Below the pieces are notes generated by a model. That model was given only the letters and a program-made list of their open reading frames with translations. It was not told where the DNA came from and made no database searches. From Gymnopilus junonius (Eukaryota > Basidiomycota > Agaricomycetes > Agaricales > Galerinaceae), in the NCBI GenBank assembly GCA_015501075.1, contig JADNYJ010000205.1:1-64000 (forward strand): DNA of 64,000 nt, read 5' to 3'. Below are positions 1 through 11,389 of this stretch, one piece after another (position 1 is the first letter of the stretch; each line of letters begins with the position of its first letter). The translations under genes were made by a program, and so were the position numbers.

Positions 1-1
1 C

Positions 2-256
2 ACCGTGGCGGCGCGTCGGAGCAGGAGGAGGAAGCTGGAGCAGTTCCAGAGGATGGAGGCGAGTCGGAATGAGGAGAGACAGCTGAAGGAGCAGTGGCAG
101 GAACGCGCGAATGTGCTGCTCAAGTTGGTCAGAACGATGGGAGTGATTATCCGGATTTCCCGCCTGATCAGCTGCAGTATGCTGATGCATGAGGAGGTTG
201 TCGTTGTTGTTAATATTTCTGTTTTTTTTTTCTTTGCCTATGATTTCGTTTTTTGA
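2..256 (+). CDS. bZIP transcription factor, C-terminal part (partial at window edge)
   Basis: The reading frame entering from the left edge gives AARRSRRRKLEQFQ, a Gcn4/CPC1-type basic region lacking only its first residues. It is followed by a coiled-coil stretch with RQLKEQWQERANVLLKLV, where the Trp-x-x-Arg-Ala and spaced Leu resemble the zipper of fungal Gcn4-like factors. Such proteins bind DNA as dimers in the nucleus and commonly control amino-acid starvation responses. The frame runs on to a stop at 254-256 through an unlikely hydrophobic, valine-rich tail. One frame over, from about position 133, the sequence reads an acidic end (DGSDYPDFPPDQLQYADA, stop at 190-192) that looks more like a genuine C-terminus. 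A one-base assembly error or indel near 130 is therefore possible. The first codon is outside the window. Confidence 0.6.
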   Translation, partial: TVAARRSRRRKLEQFQRMEASRNEERQLKEQWQERANVLLKLVRTMGVIIRISRLISCSMLMHEEVVVVVNISVFFFFAYDFVF

Positions 257-1853
257 TCTCTCTTCGTTCTTAGTTATCTTGTCCCCATTATTCCTCATCC
301 ACTTTCCATTTCCGAGCTGGGCGCTCGGCTCTCATCTGTTAAATCGTCCATTGTTAGTTAGTTACCTTACATCTACTCGGACATGAAAGAACTGCGACGA
401 CGTCTTATCTTTTCACAAGTCGTCCTTTTCTATTCAAATAAATAGTATTATCCTCTCCACCATTCCATCCCTTCCCGTCATTGTCACTGTTGATCTCAGT
501 CCCCGTCCCATCTCAAATTATGTATCTCTTCCATCTGATTATTGCCATTCATCGCTATTGCTCATGAATCCCCCGCATTCCATTATACGTAGTACGGTAT
601 CGTACAATTATCGAGTCCCCTATGTGTTTTCAAACCCTCCCCCCAAGTTCCCCAGTTTGATCGATTGATTGTATTGCATTGAAGTCGTTGTAGAAATATT
701 TTGTGTGTTGTTCAAGTTGAATATACAGTATATTGTGGATGAATGTCTGGTAGCGATTGAGTGCTTCAGCTCTCAGAATTGAAGCTTGAAATTTGAGACT
801 TGAGCGGAGGGTGATGACGGCGACAACGCCCGACTCCGAACCCCAGTCTCCCCGACACCCGCCACATCCCGATTGAGACGCTGAAGACGCGTATGTAAGC
901 TGTAAAATTGGTCACGTTTTTGCGAGAAGGTTCGAGTTCCGACTTGAAGATGGGAGTCTCACAGCAATCCAAATCCAACGCTACCAAGTCTACTCGATGA
1001 TTCTAGTTCTTTTCTGAACGTTTGAAGGTTGGCTTCTAGATTGTGCCATGCCTCTGCCGCTCTGGCACACTATCTGAACTTCCGGACTTTGCGGCTGGCC
1101 AACGATTGCACAACACTTGTGACTACTATATCTGCTGGCTTCGTGGTTGTAATTGGCTACCACGTCGCTGACCTTTTGAAATGGAGCATTTTCTGAGAAT
1201 CATTGACACTTGCATTCCGTCCGGAATTACCATGATCTTCCTTTTTCCAAACCCAGTAATATGAGTACGCGACTTACTTGGACAACTCTTCGTCAAATGT
1301 CGTCAATCTGGCTAATGCATATAATGCTGAGGTAAAATTTCTTTCCATTTCTCACCGTTCCCGCCTTCGCCGTCCATACTCACCATTCTTATCTCATAGT
1401 ACATACCGTGTGATATCAGTCCATCCACTTTTCTCCTTCCGTTGCAATTTGAACTTAAGTCTTCTTCTCTTTTTTACATGACTCGATGACTGATGAGGCT
1501 CACGTATGAGTTGTAGGCATGGAAAATGGAAGGGCAACAGCGCTAATAGTAACAAGACGATCAGCATAATGCTAATTGCCGACGACAACGTGTTTTGACT
1601 TCGGACTTCGGGTTTTGAAGTCAGATAAGAACCGACAGTTTATCCTGGTTTATCACTGTCCACTCGTATAAGTACGCGATCTGTTCCTATATAAAGAAAA
1701 ACTTATCACTCCCAGACAGTCACCTATAGGGCCTCTTTCATATCTGCTCCTTATTGAGCGCAAGATACGCACATTGCTACCCAGATTCTCTAGCCATTCC
1801 TGGTACCAAGTGCTGGCAAACTTTCTCATACCTTCGACCCAAAGGACACGTAG
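257..1853. other. intergenic, no gene recognised
   Basis: AT-rich, pyrimidine-tract-rich sequence follows the bZIP end (probable 3' UTR to roughly 750). Only short open stretches occur and none resembles a known protein. The last 150 bases are the 5' flank and likely promoter of the next gene. Confidence 0.5.
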
Positions 1854-3254
1854 ATGGACCCTCCCCCCACTCTCCCCTCTGAAGTACTCTATCGTATCAC
1901 GAACGCCATCGATGGTACTTGTCCAGAAGGTCGACAATCACTACTCGCCTTCTCATGTGCAAATCGCGCACTCGGTACTATATGCCAAGAACAGATCTTC
2001 CACGACGTCGAAATTTCTTACACAGCACGGTCATCTGAAGATGCTGGCATAATCCTCCTAGATGACGAAGCGACTACTGGCCACAAATTTCTTGACCTTC
2101 TGACCAGCTCGCCGCATATTCGTCCGTATGTTCGAACTCTGGCGATAAACAAGTTGTTGAATTATGGACGACCTGAGTCGATGTCAGATGTGTCTATCAA
2201 GTATGCACAAGAAGGATCGAACACAGAGTCCTTTTCTTTTTACTCTATCGTTCCCCAGCTGCCAAACCTTGAGGGATTGACGACGGTTCATACCAAACAC
2301 TTCCAATCGTGGGCTCACTTGGAAGGATTAACTCGCTTTTATTTCACAAATATAGTCCCATTCCTCACAAAACTCGACCTTCATGTCTTTCCCGACCTGC
2401 CTTTTTCCATGTTTCGTGGGTGTGACAATTTGCAGGAACTCCACGTCTCCTCACTAGATACGGATATGACAGAAAAGTCTCAGTCTGAAACGGGAAAAGT
2501 CAAATTACGCGTTCTTGAGGTCGGATTTCCTGGTCTTGCTATAGGCAAGATTCCCATACATTCATGGTTCAACGCGTCCACTTCGCCGTTTGATCTGTCC
2601 CGACTTCAAAGCTTGACGCTGTCGGATCTATTCACCCCGATATCTGAAATCAGCGACATGCTGGCGCTTTGCGCCCATACACTTGAAGACCTCGATTTTC
2701 ATCTGGAGCTTAATCTTTTCGGTGCGTCTTACGAAGTCGCTGTATCATGCGTTGTGAATTGTATTGAAATTTATTTCATAGGTGTCAGTGACAGATTTCA
2801 GCCCCCCTTTATAGGACAAACCCCAAATCTAGGATTGCTTCGCAATCTACGCCACTTGACTATTCGTACTCGCATGTGGGGAAAAGAGCAGTCCAATCAA
2901 GAGTCCAATTACGACCTTTTATACATCGCCAATGCATTGAAAACCCTACCGTTCACCGTGTTTCGTGCAAGGCAACTCCACTTTACATTGGAGATGAAGG
3001 TGCACTGGTTTACAGATTTCGGAAGCAGCCTTGGGCTGCTTCCTTGGACAGATTTAATCACGGTGTTGGAGGACGATCAAGTAGCGCCTTGCATTGCCGG
3101 CGTGAAACTGAAGTTCCAGCTGCATGGCCATAATGACGCTGGAGAACTTGTAAAAATAGACGTCCCATTTTCCTCTTTGAAGGATATATTGGATAAGAAC
3201 ATGGGTTTGAAGGAACTAAGGGAGAAAGCGATACTTTCATATGGCTGCTTTTAA
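1854..3254 (+). CDS. F-box-like / leucine-rich protein, intact copy
   Basis: This is the best-preserved member of the local family. The N-terminus (LPSEVLYRITNAID, then a conserved SxEGRQSL..CANRAL...CQE..F.DVEISY block) is the F-box-like segment expected to bind Skp1. The remaining ~380 residues are irregular leucine-rich repeats (for example LTKLDLHVFPDLPF, LQELHVSSLD) ending in the family signature LDKNMGLKELREKAILSYG. The frame is open throughout, but 2722-2781 (GT..AG, 60 bases) sits where relatives have their single intron (6334-6402, 42640-42692). Two exons, 1854-2721 and 2782-3254, giving 446 residues, are therefore more likely than the 466-residue read-through. The start is the first ATG before the F-box-like block. 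Likely role is substrate recognition in an SCF ubiquitin ligase; the target is unknown. Confidence 0.7.
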   Translation: MDPPPTLPSEVLYRITNAIDGTCPEGRQSLLAFSCANRALGTICQEQIFHDVEISYTARSSEDAGIILLDDEATTGHKFLDLLTSSPHIRPYVRTLAINKLLNYGRPESMSDVSIKYAQEGSNTESFSFYSIVPQLPNLEGLTTVHTKHFQSWAHLEGLTRFYFTNIVPFLTKLDLHVFPDLPFSMFRGCDNLQELHVSSLDTDMTEKSQSETGKVKLRVLEVGFPGLAIGKIPIHSWFNASTSPFDLSRLQSLTLSDLFTPISEISDMLALCAHTLEDLDFHLELNLFGASYEVAVSCVVNCIEIYFIGVSDRFQPPFIGQTPNLGLLRNLRHLTIRTRMWGKEQSNQESNYDLLYIANALKTLPFTVFRARQLHFTLEMKVHWFTDFGSSLGLLPWTDLITVLEDDQVAPCIAGVKLKFQLHGHNDAGELVKIDVPFSSLKDILDKNMGLKELREKAILSYGCF

Positions 3255-3660
3255 CTATAATTTCTAGCTCAATGCATTGACACCTACATACCTCTACTGA
3301 TTATGATGCGCATTAAATGTCCGCATTTCTAGGTCTAGACTCTATTTAGCTTATTAAGAATCTGATGGGAAACAGAACAATGGGCTGTTCACGACTCTCC
3401 TTCCTGCGCTCATCTGCTCCTTCCTGATTGCTGAATATTTCTGGCGTATCAGGACTCGTACGTTTGCTCGCGCTCTTGGGTCTTATTGGATCTACAGGCT
3501 TTCATGCGTCTCAATCTTTCAAAGCGTATCCAGCCGCTCCCTATCAGGTGCACTTTGCATTTGTACGTAGGTGCTTTGAATCCTTTGACTTTTCCAAAAG
3601 CAATAACATACATAATTACAGATATCGTAACTTTAGAGTATTGGAAAAGGCCTCTCGAAA
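3255..3660. other. intergenic spacer between tandem F-box copies
   Basis: Holds the 3' end of the upstream gene and 5' flank of the degraded copy. No convincing coding or repeat signal beyond this. Confidence 0.4.
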
Positions 3661-4876
3661 ATGGGCTCTCCTCCTGTGGTCCCTCTTGAAATGCTGTACT
3701 ACTTGGATCATCACCGTCATCGATAAGGCTTCTCTGGAAGGTCGACAATCGCTCCTGGCCTACTGCTAAGCAAATCGCACTCTCGGTGTTATGTGTCAAG
3801 AAGAACTCTTCCGGGATGTGGAAGTTTCTTACATAACTTGGTCGTCTTATGATATAACCTGGCCATCTGAGGACCCGGGTATGATTCTTCTAGACGATGA
3901 TGGAACCACTGGCCATAGGTTTCTCAACTTTTTGACTAGCTCATCGCATATTGCTTCATATGTCGAGAATCTCACTGTAAAAACATTAGAGTCTTTCCAA
4001 CTACCAAAGTTAGCTGCATATGCAAAGTGCACAGAAAAGGGGATCAAACACAGAATTCTTCTCTTTTTATGCCATTGTTCCTCGTCTACAAAACTGAAGA
4101 GTTTATTCGCGGTCCATCCCAGATACTTCAAAGAGTGTCTCGAGTTGAAGGCGCGATGCCAAGCTACGATCCCTTGAAGTCGGCGTCAATTTGTTGAGAC
4201 CATGGAGTAATGCTTTGTGGTTTAAGTAACCTATTTTGTCCATCCATTGATCCTTCCAAACTCTGAAGGCTGAAACTATCAGACCGACAGTCCACTTTGA
4301 TTGATGACTTTAACCCTCTGCTCACGCTCGAAGAACTCGATTTTGGGTGGATCAATATAGTAAGTCTTCTCCGCTTGGCCCCAATTTATGCTCTGAGTGA
4401 CATCCAGTCATAGGCACTCGCCAACCCTCATACCCAAAGCAACCTCTTGATTTGGGTTCATTCAACAATCTGCGATATTTGACCGTACGTTCTTACATCC
4501 GCCTTTTATGTCCGACCATCCAGGGACCAGGACAACGGCATATTTTACATCACAGCGACTTTTTCCCTTGCTTCATCATGAGCAGGTACAGCTCGACGTT
4601 GTGGTATACATCGACTGCCTTCCTAATATTGACATGAAAGTCGCTTTACTTCCATGGTCCGATTTCGTCGATCTCTTTGATGACGACAGTATCTCGCATT
4701 ACTTTGCGTATGCCAAACTCTCTATTATGAAGGCACTCCAAAGCACTTCACCCGTTATATCAACTGACTCGAACTTGGAAGTCCTGACGGATATCCTGGA
4801 CAAGAACAAGGGGTTGAAGAAATTAAGGAAGAAAGGCGTTTTAACGTATGGCATCTTGGAGTATTTCCTTCCTTAA
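3661..4876 (+). pseudogene. F-box-like protein, degraded copy
   Basis: The ATG at 3661 begins a sequence matching the N-terminus of the neighbour at 1854 (PLEMLYYL.., then EGRQSLLAYC), but a stop interrupts it within 25 codons and the frame shifts. Recognisable pieces continue: a CQEELFRDVEVSY block near 3791, TGHRFLNFLTSSSHIASYVENLTVKTL near 3900, a strongly shortened repeat region, and the family ending DILDKNKGLKKLRKKGVLTYG just before the stop at 4876. Several hundred bases of the leucine-rich core are missing compared with intact relatives. It is a tandem, deleted and frame-broken duplicate of the upstream gene. Confidence 0.75.
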
Positions 4877-5484
4877 CGGCTTCCCTTCCTTCCTTGTGAC
4901 TGTGTAAACTCTATTAATGGCACTTTTCGTTGACAATACCTACCTTCAGAATCCGACACCATTTCGAGCTGGTGGATTTCATGAAACACTTTTTACTCCA
5001 CCTGGTCCTGTATAATCATTATGTCCCTCGACAACCAATTCGCACGAATGTCAACATGTCAGACACGACAAATAGTCACTAAAATTGGGGGAACCTTTTC
5101 TGCACTGCAACTTTGTTTTTCATCATGTTGCTTATTTCAATTAAATGACTACTACCAATGGAAAACCGGGTCGGTAGGTAGACGGTGCTACTTTTCGCAG
5201 GCTTTGATCACGATGTCCATACCCACCATCTATCCAGGTCACTGCCGATGCAACATCAATCAGAGCCATCTGGCACCTGTGTGATGAGGTTTACTTGACA
5301 GTGGGAGTAGTGGGAGCAGATTTAAAGACTCGAGTTGCCCAAACATTGGATGTACAGTACCCAAGTTTTACCGCCTTCATCCATCCTCCATCCCTTCAAT
5401 ATAGCGCTGTAGAGATAGGTCGCCTTCACCCGCTGCTCTCTAATCACTGTAACGCTGACAATAGTCCCTTTCAGAAGCAGACAG
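4877..5484. other. intergenic, upstream flank of the F-box copy at 5485
   Basis: No gene is recognised. The part from about 5255 to 5480 resembles the flank of the dead F-box copy at 15896 (compare 5255-5400 with 15670-15790), showing that the copying event included promoter sequence. Confidence 0.45.
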
Positions 5485-6860
5485 ATGGAATCATACGCCC
5501 TCCCGCTCGAGCTCTTGTTTGCCATCATAACCCACATTGACCCGTCTTCACCAGAGGGTCGGCGATGTCTATCTGCCTGCACTTGCACAAATCATGCTCT
5601 TCTGGGTTATTGCCAACGACTGCTTTTCAGAGATGTAGAGCTTTCTTATCTATTTCTTTTAAATGAGGACCGCCGCATCGTTTTTTGCGATGATCAAGGA
5701 ATGACAGGCCAGAAGTTCCTTCACCTGCTTGATGCCTCGCCACATATAGAGTAGGCTCATATATCGAGAACCTCACGATTACAGTCGAAGTACCTACAGG
5801 AAGGCGCAAGCCCTTTGAATTGGCCACGTCGACACACAAATCTTCAAGTTCAGATTCGTTCCCGTTGTACAAAATTGTCCCTCGATTAACAAATCTGAAG
5901 GTATTTATTACAAGTCATACACAGCGGGCTTATTGGAGTGTCCTGGATGACCGCACGAAATCTTTCTTTGTTGGTCTCTTTCCATTGCTCAGAAAGCTCG
6001 ACCTTTTTCTCCTCGTCTTTCTCCCTGTGTCGGTTTTCTCTGGTTGCGCTAGTCTGGAGGAACTCCATGTATGGGGTGCCGAGACAGATCTCAACTACCT
6101 TCCTGCAAATGCAGACAAAGTCAAAATACGGGCTCTGGAAGTTGGCTATGGGCCAGATCCAAGTCGGAAGCCGATAGCACCGCTTTTTAGTCCACCTCAT
6201 TCCCCACTGGATATCTCCCACCTACGAAATCTAAAACTTACAGATGCACTCTTGCCAGTATCTGACGTTGACGATATCCTAAAACTTTGCTCAAATAACC
6301 TGCAAGAGCTTGATCTATTCCTGGCTCTACATGGTGAGTCGTAATCGTCAATGACCTCGAGGCTCGTGCGGACTATATTTTCTAACGCCTTGTAAATTGC
6401 AGCTAAAAATGTACGGCCACTCTCTTTTGAGAAGACGCCCAATCTGGGATTGTTGCACAATCTCTGTTTTCTCATTTTACGATCTACGATTGAATCTCAT
6501 CCACTTTTCACTCTTGAGGAACACAATGACCTGCTATACGTTGCATCTACATTGAAAACCTTGCCATTTGACAACTTCCATTGCAAGCAGCTCCAGCTCA
6601 CCCTGCAGATAGAGTTCATTGATCTCCACAATTTCGAAAACATTGTTACATCACTATCTGGCTGGTCCGATCTCACTGCTCTATTGGAAGAAAATGGAAT
6701 ATATTTTGAAAGCATCAAAATTATGTTTCGGCGCGCAGAATACAATGAAAAACTGGTCTTAATTCCTATACTACTTACAGCGATGGAGGATATCATGGAC
6801 AGGAATGAAGGTTTGAAGAGATTGAGGGAGAAGGGAATGCTGTTGTATGAATACTTTTAG
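5485..6860 (+). pseudogene. F-box-like protein broken by a 5-base insertion
   Basis: The N-terminal F-box-like block (PLELLFAIITHIDPSSPEGRR..) is open from ATG 5485 to a stop at 5752-5754. The rest of the protein continues in another frame from about 5760 to 6333, a GT..AG intron spans 6334-6402, and the last exon runs 6403-6860, ending in the family C-terminus (NEGLKRLREKGMLLYEYF). Alignment with the sister at 15896 shows an extra five bases (gagta) near 5750-5754, inside the segment coding for HIGSYVENL. Without them the frame would be continuous, so this is a recently disabled gene, or an assembly error. The leucine-rich core is full length. Nothing else is obviously wrong. Confidence 0.75.
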
Positions 6861-7267
6861 TACATTTCGCTCACCTGGGATATTATGAGAATGGTAGAAT
6901 GAACATAATAACTGTTCAGTATACGGTTTTATTGAAAGAGGCGTCACAGCACATGTTGACCATTCAGTAAATCTGTCTAAGGCAAGCATATTATCGGATG
7001 GACATCACTGACGCCTGCCAATATTGGATATGTCGCGCCCCGCCGCAGGGCGCAGCACTACCCCTTGGCGTCGTGAGATGCTCCATAACCCTTCTCAGAC
7101 ACCTGTACAGTCTGTAACGACGTTGGAAACAAGATCAAGGAAACCAAAACAACATGACGGTTCCAACAGCTTTCTATACAACCATCTACGTAGGGGGGGG
7201 GACAAAGCAGGTGCTTTGGTTATATAGGCGTCGAACAGGCGAGAAGAAGAGAAATTTGCTCACCGCA
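6861..7267. other. intergenic between convergent genes
   Basis: Contains the 3' flanks of the F-box copy (+) and the EEP gene (-). No recognisable gene; the short open stretch at 7024-7227 has no family features. Confidence 0.4.
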
Positions 7268-8254
7268 TTAGACGGTGAAAGTGCAGCGTAGCCCGCAGTG
7301 GTCGCTCCAGGGTGTACCGGTGTCGATAAGACCAGGCGTCAGGACTTCGATCTCGACAGGCTCCAAGCCCAACATGACGACCTTGTCCAACCTGCGCGAC
7401 TTGCGTCTGTCCTTGCGTTCAACGCCCACACCCCACGTAGCTCCCCCATCGGGCCCCGTCCTGTTCCGTGGCAGCGCGACCCAGGCATCGACCAGCCCGT
7501 GTTTGTCGACGAGCGTATCATCGTTGGCGTGGATGGCGTTGAAGTCACCTGCGATGATGCCGCCGCTGCATCCGTCCTCGCGCAGCAGGCCGTCTAGTAG
7601 ATGCATCTGCAACGCACGCCTGAACCACGAGTCGAGCGAGTCCAGGTGGACGTTGAGGAGACGCATGACCGCGCCAGGCGTGGCTGGGTCGCGGATATTG
7701 ACGCAGAGCGCGTCCCTCTCGTACCTGCTGGGCAGAGTCATGCGGAATACGCTGTCCAACGCCATCTTGTAACCTCCCTCTCCCTCTCCCTCTCCCTTGC
7801 TCTCGCTTTCGCCCTCGTCCGTCTCGGTGAGCAACAACGGAGAGGCAAAACGCTCGTTGGAGAGCAACGTCATCGTCGCAAATGGTACACCCTTGAAAGC
7901 CGCGTCGTCCTCGGCGTCGGTCGTGAGGAAGCTCGAGCGTACTCTGGGGTCGTCGAGCAGAGATTGCCTAACGCTGGGTGCGACTTCTTGCAGAAAGATG
8001 ATGTCGGAGGACTTGGGCCCTTTGAGGATATGGTCGAGAATGAGCTGGGAACGCTCGACGAGCTTTGGCCGAGAGGCTTGGATGTTCCAGGATGTGAGGG
8101 AAAGTTGCTTGCCGATGGTGTGACGGTCTGCTGGGCGAGTAGAAGAGGGCCCATGGGTGGATGGGGCGTGCGGGCGCAGAGGTATGGCTGCCCAGCGACG
8201 CCCAGCGTGGTCGAAAACAGACAGATCACGGCCCAGTCTGCGAGGGTTGAACAT
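7268..8254 (-). CDS. endonuclease/exonuclease/phosphatase (EEP) family protein
   Basis: A single-exon, 328-residue protein with every hallmark of the metal-dependent EEP fold: SWNIQA (Asn57), FLQEV (Glu90), LLNVHLDS (His203), AGDFNAI (Asp237, Asn239), RLDKV (Asp290) and SDHCGL (Asp318, His319). The order and spacing resemble Tdp2-like fungal members, which hydrolyse phosphodiester or phosphotyrosyl-DNA bonds, but the exact substrate cannot be read from sequence. A GEGEGEG low-complexity loop near residues 148-161 is encoded by a CTCCCT microsatellite on the + strand. No signal peptide is seen, so it should act in the nucleus or cytosol. It is more GC-rich than its neighbours and undamaged. 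The ATG at 8254 precedes a basic N-terminus without a recognised domain. Confidence 0.88.
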   Translation of the reverse strand: MFNPRRLGRDLSVFDHAGRRWAAIPLRPHAPSTHGPSSTRPADRHTIGKQLSLTSWNIQASRPKLVERSQLILDHILKGPKSSDIIFLQEVAPSVRQSLLDDPRVRSSFLTTDAEDDAAFKGVPFATMTLLSNERFASPLLLTETDEGESESKGEGEGEGGYKMALDSVFRMTLPSRYERDALCVNIRDPATPGAVMRLLNVHLDSLDSWFRRALQMHLLDGLLREDGCSGGIIAGDFNAIHANDDTLVDKHGLVDAWVALPRNRTGPDGGATWGVGVERKDRRKSRRLDKVVMLGLEPVEIEVLTPGLIDTGTPWSDHCGLRCTFTV

Positions 8255-8285
8255 CGATGATTGGGGCTGTGCGGTAGCCTGTAAC

Positions 8286-8424
8286 TTTTCTGTCGCCTCA
8301 CTTTGAGACCTTGCTTCATTCCATTGTGATAACTATCCGTGGTAAACTAAGAATTTGCTGCATTACGGTGCAACATGTCTCAGCCTCTGACTGCAGTGTC
8401 CACGCCCATCATATCGTCAAATCA
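8286..8424. repeat. 139-bp dispersed repeat, copy 1
   Basis: Lies in the 5' flank of the EEP gene and matches 15524-15662 nearly base for base in the same orientation. Both begin TTTTCTGTCGCCTCACTTT and end GTCAAATCA. No terminal inverted repeats are visible. Confidence 0.7.
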
Positions 8425-8537
8425 AATATTAACAGTAACATATGGTTATTCTCCCTGGTCAATAATGCATTTCTTTTACTATGATTTCACTGTGGCTTAT
8501 GCCATAACCTCTTTCTTTTTCTAATCTACACTTGTTC

Positions 8538-10219
8538 TCATGGTTCCCTGGAAAAATCCAGTATTCCCCCACCACCAGAACCACATATATACTCTGATCG
8601 ATTTCCTTTTTCTAGCCACGTTATTCTCAATCCGCTCGTGCCCTCCCAAAAAGCGAAGTCATCTCGTGGGTCATTTCCAAGATCCAAAGTCAGAAGTGGG
8701 AGAAACGGGCGAGCCTTCCTTTTGTTATAGAACTGGGCGAAACTTGCTCTAAATGAATTTTGGTTGAAAACCGCTCTCGGAAGACGTAGAGTGTGCAGTT
8801 TGGGTAGCAGAGGGTCCGACTCGGAACTTAGTTCTTCGTTTAACATGAGGGTATCTAATCGAGTGAGTCAGCCCTCAGTATCTGCACATCTGAAAGAGCT
8901 CGAAAGAAGGGATCTAAACCCAACGGGTGGCTCCAACAGGAGTTCGAGCTCCTTGACACTTGAAGATCACACATTAGAAAAGGTGTAATCAAGCCAGAAC
9001 TGTTCGGGGTAATGATATGAGCGATTGGAGGGAAACGTGGAATACTGATGAAGTTGGAAATCCTGTGTTGACGACTGGCGTTGAAGATGATGGTAGATGG
9101 TCGTCAGCTTGAACGACATGGAACTCGAAATAATTCCGGGAGATGGTGATGCCAAGGATAGTAATTCCATGAAGAAAAGTACGGCTGACCATAGCGAGAC
9201 ATTATACGCGTTAAGCGATAAAGTCAGCTGAAAGGTCAACTTATTGACGGCCTATTTGGGATCCATAACAACACACAATACGCGGCTGGTTTGATCCCAA
9301 GAGCAAACGTAATAGCATTTTCGAACTCGACACGGAGATATGTCAGGTTCGAAAGGACGATAGATTCGGGTTCTGGGGGCTCGAAATCTGGATGGGAACC
9401 ATACCATGAGACTGAGGTGCTGAAGATGAGGCATCTGCTTGATGGCGTTCAGAGCTTTAGAGTGTCAATTTCTCTCGTCAACAACTCGAGAATTCGGAGT
9501 GGGCGATCCAAGGTACAGAAGGTTGAATTTGAAAGGTGGTAACCCAGTCCAATGCCGAAGAGATGGAGCGCCCCGAAAAAGGGCGTGAGAGCTATAGCGG
9601 GGATTGGAGTTGGAGTTGATATGAAGAAAATATGCACTTAATGACTCCAAGGACGGTGCAGGACGGAGGAGGAGCGAAGTCAAGACCGATTCGTGGCGTC
9701 TTCCAATTCTGACGTGCAATTTTCGCACTCGAGGCCAATTATCCCAAAGGAGCGTGTCGAAAAATACTGCCCCGCGGAAGGACTCTTGGCTCTGCAGCTC
9801 CTCATACACTTCACTGGGACCCATGATATATAGAGGTGCACTTCCCGTTCGCTTCATGATCTCTTCCCGACCTTCTTTACCCAGCTCACGCATTCTCTTT
9901 AGTTGTAAAATCCGACCCCAAATGGAGGGTGATTCTAGAATACGGTCCCTCCATACCCCACACACCGCGACGTCGTGAGAGTGGTGTCGAGGGCGAAATG
10001 GTTTGTCAGGGTTACGCCTCGCCCCAAATCGTATTCCAGGGGGTTGAACATGTCCGCATTCAGGGAGAATATCAGTAATAAGATGTCCCTGTTCAGTTTG
10101 CTTATCGGAGAGCATGGTAGAGGAGTTTCGAAGTGGTTATACATGGAAGATCTGAAGCAACGAAGTGTGGGATCGGCAAGAATAGCCTGATATGAGTGGA
10201 CGGTCACATGCCTTTGCAA
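8538..10219 (-). pseudogene. F-box protein of a second type, decayed
   Basis: Read leftward from 10219, the sequence gives ISKLNRDILLLIFSLNADMF, a classic Agaricomycete F-box start. After a frame change near 10010 comes the typical VCGVWRDRILESPSIWGRIL segment (the helix after the F-box). Leucine-rich material follows in shifting frames: SLESLSAYFLHI near 9640, LPHLQHLSLMV-like sequence near 9420, LSNLTYLRVEFENAITFALG near 9330. The far end at 8846-8538 (LLPKLHTLRL..) resembles the C-terminal LRR of the same family. At least three frame changes and in-frame stops make it non-functional. It is only distantly related to the F-box-like tandem copies elsewhere in the window. Confidence 0.65.
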
Positions 10220-10599
10220 TATTCCTTAAGAAACAATAGAATTGCTTTTAATACCAGGCCTGTCGGAAATTATTCGCTTTATTTGAGTACTAATAGATCG
10301 TATTAGCAGAACGAAGCGCATCATATGCCCATATCAAATATATGCATATTCGAGCACATACAGGGATAAACTACACTTTGATGCAAGGTCTTCACGGGAT
10401 ATGTCGAATGCCGACTAGAGTTCATGAAGACGGAACGAGCCAGGTTGATGACCAAAGGCCTGGACCTGTATGCAAGGGAGAGAGCAGATTTAGGTGGGAT
10501 GCGGTGAAAGAGGTGAAGCAGATATGAGGACACACCATGTGCTATTTCGTCGGCGCAGATACTTAGAACGTGATCAGTCAATTCAGGGTGTATGCTATC

Positions 10600-11381
10600 T
10601 AGGGATGCCGAAGTCCGGTTCAGTCCGGTTCTCTGCCTATTTTGTCGAACCGAGAACCGGACCCAAGGTCCGGTTCAGCCATTTGGCCGAACTTTGGACC
10701 GAACTTCGGTTCAGGTCGGTCCAGGTCCGGTTCGAGGTTCGAACCTATATTTTTTCTCACTGTTAGTTTTCCTTCTTTTTCACATTAAAAATCTTCGTGA
10801 GCATCCCTTTCAAATAGATTCATAATCTTTCGAGCATTTTGTACATACTGTACCAATTCGATCAATTCGGCCACCACGTGACTTTTTGAATTTTCGAAAA
10901 ATCTCAGAAAATCGGAAAAATCGAGAATAAATTAAATCCGGGGTCAGAAAAAATGGGGTGTGATGCGTGACGGCCGAATTGATCGAATTGGTACAGTATT
11001 TTGAGCAAACTAGCCAATGTTACAGTCACAATCAGATTGCAATCAGGCTTCCGGCACAGGCGTTGTATGTGTGATCACATGATAAGATCGACAAATGTCC
11101 TGATAGGCCCAAGATATGCCTGAGTCTTGCCTACAGAGGCGCTCGTGAGATTAAGCGAAGAGTAGGGGGTGAAATCTGTTGAGAAAATGCTCCAAAGTCA
11201 CAAAAATTCTATGGTCAGCGATATCGGTTCGAACTTAGTTCGAACCTCCATCATCCGGGCGAACCTTGAACTGGACTTGAAGTCCAGTTCAGCAAAATGG
11301 CGAACTTTGAACCAGACTTTTGGTCCAGTTCTCAAAAGTCCGGTTTGAACTTTGGTTCTGAACTGGACAACGGCATCCCTA
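10600..11381. mobile_element. hAT-type MITE with perfect 8-bp target-site duplication
   Basis: The element begins TAGGGATGCCG and ends CGGCATCCCTA, with inverted similarity continuing about 24 bp with a few mismatches. It is flanked by the direct repeat ATGCTATC at 10592-10599 and 11382-11389. An 8-bp duplication and TAGGG ends are characteristic of hAT elements. The subterminal regions carry many GGTCCGGTTC-like motifs in both orientations, the usual arrangement of transposase-binding repeats. It has no coding capacity, so it would depend on a transposase in trans. A smaller element sits inside at 10848-10996. Confidence 0.9.
10848..10996. mobile_element. nested 149-bp palindromic MITE with TA duplication
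   Basis: Inverted ends CTGTACCAATTCGATC and GATCGAATTGGTACAG, with the match extending about 26 bp to GGCC, are flanked on each side by TA (10846-10847, 10997-10998). A TA target with CTGTAC-type ends points to a Tc1/mariner-like non-autonomous element. It lies wholly inside the 10600-11381 MITE, so it inserted later. Confidence 0.8.
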
Positions 11382-11389
11382 ATGCTATC

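Noticed and set aside
7601..8260. 219-codon plus-strand open frame
   Set aside because: It is antisense to the EEP gene, whose catalytic motifs are all present on the other strand; the open antisense frame follows from GC-rich codon use.
10600..11381. Regulatory array of GGTCCGGTTC motifs or a centromere-like satellite
   Set aside because: The motifs are confined within exact inverted ends and an 8-bp duplication, so they are subterminal repeats of a transposable element.
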